64,000 bases of DNA from Nicotiana tabacum (GCF_000715075.1 NC_134082.1:190081948-190145947), one strand, 5' to 3'. Counted from the first letter of the stretch, positions 34,849 to 46,900 are shown. Numbers and translations: made by a program. The notes: generated from the sequence alone by a model not told the origin.

Positions 34849-36774
34849 GAGCTAAAGAAACCCTCACAGATGGTGATGATGATTCGCGCCAGTCCAAAAG
34901 AAAAGTCGACAGGTGGAGAAGAGGTGGTACAGTTGGAAAAGGTAGACGTCAAGCCAGTAGTGGTGATGGGGAAGAGTTTGCCTGTTGTTTCAAAGAATCC
35001 AGAGCCGGTCAAAGTAACGGTGCGAGGGGTACCAAGCAAGCCAACATGCATACGGTCAGTTGTCATCAGGCCAGTAATACAGATGCCAATAACCAGCGAG
35101 AAAGCCGTGCAATGGAGCTACAGTAAAGCGATGGTAATGTACAAAGGGAAGGAGGTTGTGGAAGAAGTATGTGAGGCCTAGGTATTAACTCGTTCGGGAA
35201 GGTGTTTTGCTCCCGTAGAGTTAAGAAAGTCCAACCCAGCGGTGGTAAAGAAGCCAGTGACGGAGGAAGAGGCTGAGGAGTTTTTGAAGAAAATGAAGGC
35301 ACAAGACTACTCCATTGTGGAGCAGTTAAGAAAGACCCCAGCGTAGATTTCGTTACTATCACTGCTGATCCATTCCAGAGATCATTGCCAGGCACTAATG
35401 AAAATCCTGAATGAGGCCCATGTTCCGGATAAAATCTCTGTAAATCACTTGGAGAGGATAGTGCACAAAATCTTTGAGGTAAACCGAGTGACGTTTTCTG
35501 ATGATGAATTGCCAGCAGAGGGTACAGAACACAACAAAGCCCTATACTTGACCGTGAAATGTGAAGACTCGGTGGTCACCCGAGTATTGATTGATAATGG
35601 ATCAAGCGCCAACATCTGTACTTTGACTACTCTGAATAAGCTGAAAGTTGATCATGATCGGATTCACAGGAACAACGTCTGCGTCCGAGGCCCATGTTCC
35701 GGATAAAATCTCTGTAAATCACTTGGAGAGGATAGTGCACAAAATCTTTGAGGTAAACCGAGTGACGTTTTCTGATGATGAATTGCCAGCAGAGGGTACA
35801 GAACACAACAAAGCCCTATACTTGACCGTGAAATGCGAAGACTCGGTGGTCACCCAAGTATTGATTGATAATGGATCAAGCGCCAACATCTGTACTTTGA
35901 CTACTCTGAACAAGCTGAAAGTTGATCATGACCGGATTCACAGGAACAGCGTCTGCGTCCGAGATTTCGATGGAGGTGGTACCGACACGGTGGGTGATAT
36001 CATACTGGTATTGACCATTGGTCCAGTAGAATTCACCATGGAATTCCAAGTGGTAGACGTGGCAGTATCATACAATCTTCTATTGGGGCGACCCTGGATC
36101 CATGTCGCCAAAGTAGTGCCTTCTACATTGCACCATATGGTGAAATTCGAATGGGACAAGCAGGAGATAGTGGTGCACGGGGATGACGGTACAGGCATTG
36201 TGAGTGATGTCGTTATGCCATTTATAGAAACTGATGACGACAAAGGTCCATGGGTGTACCAGGTTTTCGACGCAGTTTCAGTGGATAAAATTTCTGAAGG
36301 CGAGGACCTTCCACTTCCCAGGATCGCAGCTGCAACCTTCATGGTAGCCTTGGAAATGCTAAACAGCAGGTTTGTAATAGGAAAAGGTTTGGGGGTTGAT
36401 CTACAAGGTATGGTCCAACCAGTTTCTTTGCCCAAGAACCTGGACACTTTTGGGCTAGGATTCAAGCCAACGGCAGCAGATGTAAGGTGGGCCCGAAAGT
36501 TGAAGAAGAAAGTTTGGGTTCTTCCCAAGCCAGTTCCACGTCTTTCCAAATCCTTTGTTAGAGCAGGTATCAGAAGGTTGTCAGTCCCCAAAATTCTCGG
36601 ACCTCTGATTGGGTCAGATGGAGATTTGAATTAGGGTTTTGAAAGGCTGTTCGCCGACGTCAACGTGATAGAAGCTGGAGAAGGTTCTAGTAGGGCAGAT
36701 ATACAGTTTGTGAGGCCTAGGTCCAATATCTACAATTGGACAGCTACTCCTCTTCCTACCCGAAGGGAGTCTTG
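34849..36774 (+). pseudogene. pro: OUTER protease region with a 284-bp tandem duplication
   Basis: The linker has TAG 35179-35181 (CAA in INNER) and TAG 35344-35346 (CAG in INNER). The active-site block is duplicated: copy A carries LIDNGSSANI with the Asp codon at 35593, and copy B has the same motif at 35877. The period of 284 bp is not a multiple of three, so copy A runs into a stop at 35704-35706 and copy B is in another frame. Copy B then continues through YNLLLGRPWIHV to TAG 36632-36634 (CAG in INNER). It ends at the intron donor CTTG|GTAGTA. Confidence 0.88.
35413..35980 (+). repeat. 284-bp direct tandem duplication in OUTER protease
   Basis: GAGGCCCATGTTCCGG occurs at 35413 and 35697. 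The two 284-bp units differ at only about half a dozen positions by eye. The junction shares GAG with the normal downstream sequence, suggesting microhomology-mediated duplication. Confidence 0.92.
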
Positions 36775-36955
36775 GTAGTAGGCTCTGGATTTTCTTTCTT
36801 GTTTTCTGGATTATTCCAGAGTTGTAATCTAGTTTTGTTTTATTTTTGTATTCAACAAAAGCGTGAAACTCTGTTATCCCGCATTTTAATAAAGTGAAAG
36901 TTTTCTTTCTTTATTTTGTTTTAATTCTATTTTCTTCTTTTTTCTTTCTAAACAG
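36775..36955 (+). other. Probable intron between protease and RT (OUTER)
   Basis: Donor CTTG|GTAGTA at 36775, acceptor TTTCTAAACAG|T at 36955 behind a T-rich tract, 181 nt. Splicing joins the frame to SLYTGSND of the RT block. Both splice sites are conserved with INNER while the intron body differs more. Confidence 0.72.
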
Positions 36956-39900
36956 TTCTCTTTATACTGGTTCTAATGACATGGCATGCACAACGGATCT
37001 TCAACCTAGTCTAAAAAATCAATTTGATTCCGAACTAATTGTACAAGAGGTTAATTATGATGATAAATCAGAATACGATGAGGATGAAGCCTTTGAAGAG
37101 GTAAACAGAGAATTAAGCCAGTTCAAAGAGAAACCCAAGCCCAATTTGAACGACACTGAAGCTGTCAATTTAGGGGATGCAGACGATGTCAGGGAAACCA
37201 AAGTAAGCATCCACATTGAGTCGAACATCAAGAGGAACTAATCAAAGCACTCATTGAATTCAAAGATGTTTTTTCATGGTCGTACGATGACATGTCGGGC
37301 TTAAGCACCGATCTAGTGGTTCACAAATTGCCCACTGACCCGGCGTGCCCTCCCGTCAAGCAGAAATTGAGAAAGTTCAAGACAGATATGAGTGTGAAGA
37401 TTAAAGAAGAAGTAACCAAGCAGCTGCAGGCAAAGGTTATTCGGGTCACTCGATAACCTGATTGGTTGGCTAATGTGGTGCCAGTGCCAAAGAAAGATGG
37501 GAAGATCAGAGTGTGTGTCGATTACCGCAATTTGAATAGGGCAAGCCCCAAGGACAACTTTCCATTACCCAACACTCATATCTTGATCGATAATTATGCC
37601 GGACATGAGATCGGGTCTTTTGTAGATTGCTATGCTGGGTATCATCAGATTCTGATGGATGAAGAAGATGCAGAAAAGAAGGCATCCATTACGTCGTGGG
37701 GGACTTATTGCTACTGGGTAATGCCTTTTGGCTTGAAGAATGCTGGGGCAACATACATGAGAGCAATGACTACGGTGTTTCATGACATGATACACAAAGA
37801 GATTGAGGTGTTCGTAGATGATGTGATCATAAAATCTAAGCGTCAGGAAGACCACATGGCAGACCTAAGGAAGTTTTTCCAAAGACTTTGAAGGTACGAC
37901 ATTAAGCTCAACCCGGCCAAATGTGCATTTGGTGTTCCATCTGGAAAGCTGTTGGGATTCATCGTCAGTCGGTGAGGCATTGAGTTGGACCCGTCAAAAA
38001 TCAAATCCATCCAGGAATTTCCACCGCCGAAGAACAAAACAGAAGTAATGAGTTTGTTGGGAAGGTTGAATTATATCAGCAGGTTCATCGCTCAACTCAC
38101 GGCGACTTGTGAACCCATTTTTCGGCTACTGAAGAAAGATGTTGCGGTAGAATGGATGGCAGAATGTCAGGAAGCCTTCGACCAAATCAAGGGGTATCTA
38201 TCAAACCCACCTGTGTTGGTCCCACCTGAACCAGGAAGACCGTTGATTCTCTATCTAACAGTACTGGAGAATTCATTTGGTTGCGTACTGGGGCAACATG
38301 ATATCACAGGAAGGAAAGAGCAAGCCATTTATTATCTCAGTAAGAAGTTTATGATCTATGAGGTTAAGTACACTCAACTTGAGAAGACGTGTTGCGCCCT
38401 AACTTGGGTGGCATAGAAGTTTAAACATTATCTGTCATCATATACTATTTATCTCATTTCACGCTTGGATCCACTGAAGTATATTTTCCAGAAGCCTATG
38501 CCCACAGGGAGGTTAGCGAAATGGAAAATACTACTCACAGAGTTCGACATCGTCTATGTGACGAGGACGGCCATGAAAGCCCAAGCATTGGCCGATCACT
38601 TGGCTGAGAATCCTGTTGATGAAGAATACGAGCCATTGAGGACGCATTTTCCTGATGAAGAAGTGATGCATATAGATGAGTCAAAATTATCTGAGGAACC
38701 AGGTTGGAAGCTCTTCTTTGATGGAGCCGCAAATGCGAAAGGAGTTGGAATAGGAGCGGTACTTATTTCTAAAATAGGACATCATTATCCTGTTACGGCA
38801 CAGCTACGTTTCTATTGTACCAATAACATTGCTGAATATGAGGCATGCATTTTGGGATTACAGTTAGCTACAGACATAGATGTCCAGGACGTCTTGGTCT
38901 TGGGAGACTCGGACCTCCTAGTGCATCAAATCTAGGGTGAATGGGAAACACGGGATTTGAAGCTTATACCATATCGACAATGTTTGCATGATCTGAGCAA
39001 GCGATTTCGATCAGTGGAGTTCAGACACATCCCAAAAGTTCACAATGAGGTTGCCGATGCTTTGGCCACTTTATCATCGATGTTGCACCACCCAGAAAAA
39101 ATTCATGTTGACCCGTTGCATATCCAGGTTCGTGATCAGCATGCTTATTACAACATGGTAGAGGAAGAAATGGATGGTGAACCATGGTTTTATGATGTCA
39201 AGGAATACCTCAGGATGGGGATATACCTAGAGCAGGCCACCGGAGATCAAAAGAGAGCCATTCGGCGATTGGCAAATGGATTTTTCCTCAGTGAAGGAGT
39301 GTTATACAAAAGAACACCAGATTTGGGATTGTTGAGATGTATAGATGTTGGTCAAGCCATGACAGTGATGACAGAGGTACATGCGAAAGTTTGTGGGCCA
39401 CATATGAGCGGATATGTATTGGCGAAGAAGATTCTTCGAGCAGGGTATTATTGGCTCACTATGGAGCATGATTGTATCAATTTCGTGCGAAAATGCCATC
39501 AATGTCAGATACACGGAGATTTGATTCATTCTCCGCCAACAGAATTGCATACAATGTCAGCACCATGGCCATTTGTTTCATGGGGCGTGGATATCATTGG
39601 ACCGATTGAGCCGGCAATTTCCAACGGTCATAGGTTCATTCTGGTCACCATCGATTATTTCACCAAGTGGGTTGAGGCTAAAACTTTCAAGTCGGTAACC
39701 AAGAAGGCAGTGGTGGATTTTGTTCATTCCCATATCATCTGTAGATTTGGGATCCCCAAAGTGATCATCATGGACAATGGCGCTAATCTTAACAGCAGTT
39801 TGATGAAAGAAGTATGTCAACAGTTCAAGATTACATACCATAATTCCACCCCATATCGTCCCAAGGTGATTGGAGCAGTTGAAGCAGCCAACAAAAACAT

Positions 39901-40432
39901 AAAGAAGATACTTCGAAAAATTGTAGAAGGTTCGAGGCAATGGCATGAAAAATTACCATTTGCATTGTTGGGTTATCGCACTATTGTCCGTACTTCAGTA
40001 GGGGCAACTCCTTATTTGTTGGTATATGGAACTGAAGCAGTAATACCGGCGGAAGTTGAAATTACATCCCTTCGGATTGTCGCTGAAGCTGAGATTGATG
40101 ATGACGAGTGGGTCAAAACCCGTTTGGAGCAGTTGAACCTGATTGATGAAAGGAGATTGGTAGCTGTGTGTCATGGCCAGTTATATCAAAAGAGAATGGC
40201 AAGAGCATACAACAGAAAGGTGCGTCACCGGAAGTTTGAAGTAGGCCAGCAAGTGCTGAAACGCATCCTCCCACATCAGGCTGAGGCAAAGGGCAAGTTC
40301 GCCCCGAATTGGCAAGGGTCATTCATTGTAACCAGAGTGTTGTCCCATGGCGCTTTATGTTTAACAGATATCGAAAGGAAATGCGTCGACATGGCTATCA
40401 ATTCTGACGTAGTTAAGAGATATTATGTATGA
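36956..40432 (+). pseudogene. pol: OUTER pol: RT, RNase H, second RNase H, integrase (multiple stops)
   Basis: Same domain order as INNER pol. A 1-nt loss before 37239-37241 shifts the frame, and TAA 37454-37456 follows. The RT block 37466-37891 contains FVDD (37811-37822) in place of YVDD. TGA 37889-37891 and TGA 37973-37975 stand where INNER has CGG; TAG 38414-38416 and TAG 38933-38935 stand where INNER has CAG. The second RNase H (FFDGAANAKGVGIG near 38720) is recognisable. The integrase from 38957 is open to the end: HAKVCGPH...CHQC, catalytic Asp, Asp and Glu all kept. The gene ends KRYYV at TGA 40430-40432. It is a dead copy but well preserved in sequence. Confidence 0.93.
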
Positions 40433-41108
40433 TTTCTTTTAATTGTAATTGTTGTTTGTTTGTACTTGGCATTTATCGAAGAATGAAATGACGGAGGCAA
40501 TTCTTTCTTCTATCCAAACACTTTAACCTTTGCTTCCCCTTTTGAGCCTTATGTATTCTTTCATACCCCTCTTTTGGAATTAGTAATGAAAATGAAAGAA
40601 AAGGAGAAGGGAAAAATAATGATAATAAAGACAAAAGAAAAGTCACAAAAAACAAAGGAATTGGGAACTACGTTTGACCTGATTCCTCAAAGAAGGATAC
40701 GTAGGCGCCTCACGGCTCGATCATAGTGTAACATAGTGTAACAAAAAATAAAAATCCCCAAGCAAGAAAAACTGGGGCAGAAGTTTGTGTTTGTAATTTT
40801 AAAAATAAAGTTCGATTCCACGAGTTGTAATGTTTTTCCCATCAAAATTATTTTGAACCTTTTGATACTCCTTTTCTTTTAGCCATACCCAAAGACCCAT
40901 ATTGATATCCAAAAAAGTCCTCCCGATCAGTATTCGAGAAGTGCTAAGTCATGCAAACGGAAGTCGGGAATAACACTCTGATCCCTAGCAGAGAAGAGGA
41001 TCATAAACTAGAAATGAATTGATAGCCGAAAGAATCCCCCGCAGAGAGAGTCATATCGGTAACACTCCGATCCCCAGCTGGAAAAAATAAAATAAAATGA
41101 GAGAGTCT

Positions 41109-41270
41109 TATCGGTGAAAACCTCCACAGGCACCATAAGGCGACATAAGGTGAGATAAATAAAACGAGAGAGTCTTATCGGTAAAAACCTTCATAGGAAC
41201 CATAAGGCGACGGGAGTTGAGAGAAATGAGAGAGTCTTATTAGTGAAAATCCCTCGAAGGGCACTATGAG
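41109..41270 (+). repeat. Array of three related hairpins downstream of OUTER pol
   Basis: Copies at 41109-41141 (CTTATCGGTG with CACCATAAG), 41174-41206 (CTTATCGGTA with AACCATAAG, one pair lost) and 41236-41270 (CTTATTAGTG with CACTATGAG, inner CCC/GGG stem). They match the INNER array at 22181-22408 in type and order, the different last copy included. Confidence 0.7.
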
Positions 41271-42582
41271 GCGACAAGACAAGATTGGCGGAAAGGATCC
41301 GCGGTTGGCAAAGGATTGAGTGCATGTTTATCCCCAGCAAGACGAGGTTGTCCGAAAGATTGATTGATACAAATAGACTGGGTTGATTAATTCGGAATGC
41401 ACGACATGATCGTTGGGATCAGTTATATCATTCAGATAAGTTCTTTTCTTTCCTTTTCCCCAGCATTTGTTCAGAAAGATTTCTTCTTTTTCTATCTTTT
41501 GAAATTATCATTTTTTTTCATTTCTTGGTTTAAAGAACTTACCTCCCAAGCGGTTTGTTTTTGAAAAGGATTTTCAGAGCTTATTACCAGTTGCCAAGAT
41601 GGTGCAAAACACAATGTGGATAGGACAGACCAAAGATAAGGCGACAAAGCGAAAAGAAGTTTGTCGCAAATTCAAATGATGAATGGGTCTAGATTCCAAG
41701 AGGACCAAATTTCCAGGGGAAGTTGGAGAAAAATAGAAAAACAACAGTTGAAAAGTTATGGATCAAATTCCAAGAGGATCCCCAGCAGATTTGCGAGATG
41801 CAGGAGCAACTACGACAGATTATCGACCAAGATCTGTGATGGTCGGACAACACAGAGCGGGGAAGGAAGAGAAAAGAAATATCATCCCCAACAGGAATAT
41901 CATCCCCAACAAATAATATCATCCCCAGCAAGTTTTGTAATAAAGCGCAAAGCAGGGAAAGGAAGAAAGGAAAAACCATCCCCAGCAGGAGTGGCACGAC
42001 CACTCACCACGTTTTAAACTAACAAATTTTTCTTTGATTTGAAGCAGGGAAAGGAAATGATATTGACAGCGGGAAGACATGGCCACAAAGAAGATTATCA
42101 AACTGCGGCAGAAAATTTTATTGAAATCAGATAGCCACTTGAGGAAGATGGAAGATAACACTAGTTTTGAAGGAAGTGGAATCCTCAGCAGTTTACTGGA
42201 GAAGGCAATACAAGTTTTGAAGAAAGCAATCTTGGAAGAAGCAAGATAACCCAAAGTTTTAAAGGTAGTGGCATTTGAATCAGTATCATCCCCACCATTG
42301 TTAAGAGGAGGAAAGTAACTAGTCTTAAAGAAGGAAGATAATTCCCCGGCAGTATTATCCCCGGCAGGTTTCAGAGAAGTGAAAGCACCAGCTTTAAAGG
42401 AAGTAGTCTTTGAAGAAGGAAAATAACATATTTGTGAATAAAATATCGGTGTTATCCCCAACAGTTTTCGGAGGAATAAAACACCAGTTTTGAGGGAAGA
42501 AGTTTTGAAAGAGGATGATTCAAGTTAGAAGGAAAAATGGTTCGAGAGGCAGGAAGGAACAACAGCAATGAAACGCATTGTT

Positions 42583-43565
42583 TAAGAAGTAGTTGAAGTC
42601 AGGAGCCCGCCTAAATAACGGAGGTGTTACATTTTAAAGTTTATCGAAGTCAGGAACCCGCCTGGAGAATGGAGGTGCTAAATTTTTAAGAAGCAGTTAA
42701 GGTCAGGAGCCCACCTGGAGAATGGAGGTATTATCTTTTAAGTCGTAGTTGAAGTCAGGAGCTCGCCTGGAGAATGGAGGTATTATCTTTAAATTGTTTA
42801 TCAAAGTTAGGAGCCCGCCTGTAGAATAGAGGTTGTTATATTTTAAAGTTAAAGGAGTCAGGAGCCCGCCTGTAGAACGGAGGTTGTCATATTTTAAGTT
42901 GAAGGAGTCAGGAGCCCGCCTGTAGAATGGAGGTGTTTATTTTAAAAGTTGTTGTTGAAGTCAGGAGCCCGCCTGGAGAATGGAGGCCGTATTATCTTTT
43001 AAATTCGTTAAAGTCGGGAGCCCGCCTGAAGAACGGAGGTGTTACATTTTAAGAAGTTGTTGAAGTAAGGAGCCCGCCTGTAGAACGGACGTTGTTATAT
43101 TTGAAGTTGATGAAGTCAGGAGCCCGCCTGTTAGAATGGAGGTGTTACATTTTAAGAAGTTGTTGAAGTTAGGAGCCCGCCTGTAGAACGGAGGTTGTTA
43201 TACTTTCAAGTTGTGGTTGAAGTCAGGAGCCCGCCTGTTAGAATAGATGTTGTTATAATTTCAAGTTGAAGTCAGGAGCCCGCCTGTAGAACGAAGGTTG
43301 TTATATTTTAAGTTGAAGAAGTCAGGAGACCGCCTGTTAGAACGGAGGTTGTCATATTTGAAGTTGAAGAAGTCAGGAGCCCGCCTGGAGAATGGAGGTC
43401 GTATTATCTTTTAAAGTCAAGTTGGAGTCAGGAGCCCGCCTACAGAACAAAGGAGTACACATTTAAGTTGAGGTCAGGAGCCCGCCTGCAGAACAGAGGA
43501 ATAAATTTCGAGTTTGAAGTCAGGAGACCGCCTGCAAAACAGAGGAATATATTTCAAGATCAAGC
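42583..43565 (+). repeat. About 50-bp minisatellite with CAGGAGCCCGCCTG core, 19 copies (OUTER)
   Basis: Core GTCAGGAGCCCGCCTG followed by (G/T)AGAAyGGAGG and an A/T-rich spacer of variable length. Copies start near 42600, 42651, 42704, 42757, 42810, 42861, 42912, 42962, 43017, 43069, 43118, 43172, 43225, 43275, 43324, 43376, 43428, 43477 and 43522. The spacing of 48-55 bp is looser than in the INNER repeat, as expected for an older array. Confidence 0.9.
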
Positions 43566-43977
43566 CAGAAGTCAGTAATGGGGAGGGTTACAACAAAAAT
43601 ACCCCCAGCATGAATTCCATTTCAGAAATCTGAAAGAAGACTACAAGAGCAAGCCGAAGATAGATAGGAGTTTGTAATTCATAGCTTAGTCTAGCTTTTG
43701 TTTTCTTATAACATGGTGTAATAAGGAGATCGGTAAGCAGTAGCAGCAGCATGTAACAACAGTAACAGCAAAATCCCAGTCCCATGGTAGGCCCAGCTAC
43801 CAAAACTTCCCGAACTACATTAACCTAATTCCCTTTTAGCCAGGGATATATAGGAAACCTTTGAAGCAAAGGTTCGGTTAAGCCTTTCAAGAAAATGCTT
43901 CACACGGAGTAGTCCAACGGGCAAAAATCGCTCATATCCGCTTACTTTATCTTTGCACGAAAACTCTTTGTGTTTTC

Positions 43978-43995
43978 GGACAAAAGAGGGGCAGC
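43978..43995 (+). other. Polypurine tract of OUTER
   Basis: GGACAAAAGAGGGGCAGC lies immediately before TGTGAGCACG at 43996. Confidence 0.88.
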
Positions 43996-46900
43996 TGTGA
44001 GCACGTGATTTTTGCTTCACGAAAACTACTCCAAAAGAAATCGAAAAATAAAACAAATTGCTTTTGGGTACAGTTTAAGAATTCCGCGTGACATTTTTTG
44101 TAATTATTTTGTCTGTGAGTGTTTATTTTGTTTAATTAATTAAAAAATACAAAAATACATGTTGCATGCATATTTAGGATGTAATTGTGCATTTTGGAAT
44201 TAATTAAACCATAGTTTGGTTTTAAAAGAAAGAAAAACACAAAAAAATGTATTTGTTCTATTTTTGTCAATTAGTGTACAATTGTGTGATTTTTGTTTCT
44301 AATTGGTGTTAAATTTTGTGTGTTAATTGTAGTTAAGTGTTAATTAATATTTTGTAGGTTTTACAATTTATTGTAGAATTTTTTGCTAATCAAAAGAAAA
44401 GAAAACAAAAAAAAACAAGTGAAAATACCTACAAAATTGGAACTAGGCCGTCCAAAACTACCCAAAACCAGGCCTAATTCAACACCCCTCACCCGGTCCA
44501 ATTTGGTCTGTCTCTCAGACTAATCGAAACAACGCCGTATCAGGCCAATTGATCCAAGCCGTTCATTCCACTTGATCCAACGGTCCAGATCACCCCATCC
44601 TCACCCGGTCTAGCCCGACCCGCTTTGCATTCAAAACCGACCCAGCCCCCGCCTAAAAGAAACGGTGTCGTTTCTATTAACTGTTTAATCCAGTCCGTTA
44701 ATCTTAATTAATCCAACGGACTGGATCGAATCCTTCATCCACTATATATTCCCAAACCATACCCCTCCCCCCCAAGCCAAACCCCCCAACCTCTTCCTCT
44801 TCGTCTCTGAGCTTTAGAGACCAAACAGACCCTCCACCTCTTACCACCGTGTTCCGCCCACCGGAAATCGCCTCACGGCGGTTCCGGTAGTCCAAACGAC
44901 CCCATCTTTTCACCACTGATTCCCCTCGACCTCCCCATACTGAATCCCTAACTCTTATCCCTCGAATCTCAGCCGTGTGCTTCGAATATTAGATCAAAAA
45001 TCAGGTCGAAACCCTGTCTCGTCCAATAGCCTCCAATTTCACACCACGGCTTCCCCAAGACTTCCTCGTTCCAGTCCCACACTCATTTCCCTTCGAATCA
45101 TCCCCCAGCTTCTCGAATCTTCAATTGAAGATTCGACCAAACCATGAACCAAAACCAATCCACCCCAAATTCATACCCTGGCACCCCTTGACCTCCATCG
45201 TGCCCAAACCACCTTTGGTTTGGGTCGAATCTGGCTAGAAACACTCGAACCCCAAATCGAAACGTAAGAACCCTAGAAAACCAAAATTGGTTTATGTCCG
45301 AAATTTAAGGGAATTTGTGTGTTTAAATGACCTTAGTCGAAGTGTTCTCAGTTGAGAACACTCGATTAAAGTCCGTTTGACCTCAAAAAGTTCAAGTCCG
45401 AGTCGATTCAAGTCTGTCTGTTCTCTATTCCAATTAAGGTATTTTTCCTTCTTTCCTTTTATTCTATTTTGATGTTTTAAACGTCTGTTTAATTGTTTAG
45501 TATTGTTATATTAATTTTTCAATTTTTTGTCGATTGTTCTGTTCTTCTCCCTCAGACCTTTTATCTGGTCGAATTTGTTTCTCCTTGTTGTTGTGTATAA
45601 TTATAGGATGTGTAATTGATTCGAATAAGTTTCGTCGATTAGTTAAGTCTTATTATAAATCCTTGTTCTTGTCAATGCCGCTTGAATTGCCTGATTATCT
45701 ATTTCTGATTGATTGCTGTCAATTGTTGTAGGCAATCGGTTAATTAGTTATCGTCGATTAATTCAGTTTTATTAGTAGTTTCGTCAAATGGTTTGAGGTC
45801 GAATGTTGTATGTGCTGATCTTTAGGCAATTAGCTTCAGGGCATTGTCAATATGGTGACAATGATCATGCATTCTTGTATAGGTTTGACTTAGAATCCCT
45901 GCATTCATGTTGATTTTGATTAAGTTTTAGCTTCAGTTTTAATGATCCTATTGAGTTCTGTGTTGTGTTAGTTTGGTTTTGATTTAAATTCAGTTCATTT
46001 GTTTCAATTGGAATTCAACCTTAGTCATTCAGTTGTCAGAAGGATTGGTTATAGCTGTTAATCAGAATTAGTTTTAGATAATTGTTAGCTTGAACAGATT
46101 TTAGAGTTAAAAGGTTTTAATGCAGATGAATAGATTGTATTGGGCAGTAATATTAAGGGGTTTTAGGGGTGATTTGGGAATGGAACAGTTAGGATAATAT
46201 TTTAATGTTAGTGTCTTGTTAGTGGGGTATTAAATGTCTTTAAATTAATAAGTTAATGGGGAACAAGAGGGAATTGGGGCTGAAGATAAGGAAAGCATTC
46301 CTTAGTGGGTTTTAAGTGGAAATACGCAAATTTTGGTTGCTTGGGGGGGTCGGGTAGTTACGTTTTAAAAGGGGGGCAGGTCTGTGATGGATAAAAAAAG
46401 GAGAAGGCATTTGGACTGATGAGGTGAATTTTTTGGGGAGATCAGAAATTCAGAATTAAAAATATATAAAATAAGTTGACTTTTAATGTTGAGGAGGTCA
46501 GTTGAGTTTGAGAGTGAAAGTGACTGGATTTTAACACAAAAGTTCAGTTAGTTAGAGAGTGAAAACAGGCTGGATTTCAATACTAAGAATTCAATATTGA
46601 GAGTAAGAAAGTCTAGTCTTCTTTGATTGCTGAAAATCAGTTAAAAGAGTAGAGTTTTCTTGAAAGTGTTCTTCTTTGAGAGTTAAAGAATAGAGAATCA
46701 GAAAGTACTGTTTCATTGTATTTCTGAGTTGATTTCTGCTCTCTGTTTGTTTCTGGGACTTCTCTGGTTCAGTTTGGTATTGCTGGGGTTGTCAACTGGT
46801 TTTTCTGAGTTTGTTGTGGGTTTCCCGTTACTGTTCCATTGGTTATTGCTGGAATTTTGCTGGTTTTAATCTGTTATTGGGTTGTTGTTGTTTGTTGTTG

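Larger units (their letters stand above)
40433..43977 (+). other. OUTER long 3' non-coding region
   Basis: In order: CTACG stem-loop copy 3 (40665-40725; CTACG 40668-40672 with CGTAG 40700-40704), an array of three covarying hairpins (41109-41270), a stretch rich in ATCCCCAGCAG-like words (41330-42480), a minisatellite of about 50 bp (42583-43565), and stem-loop copy 4 (43812-43880; CTACA with TATAG, inner stem CCCT/AGGG). No credible gene. The 118-codon frame at 41661-42017 has no recognisable domain and overlaps the repeated words. Confidence 0.82.
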
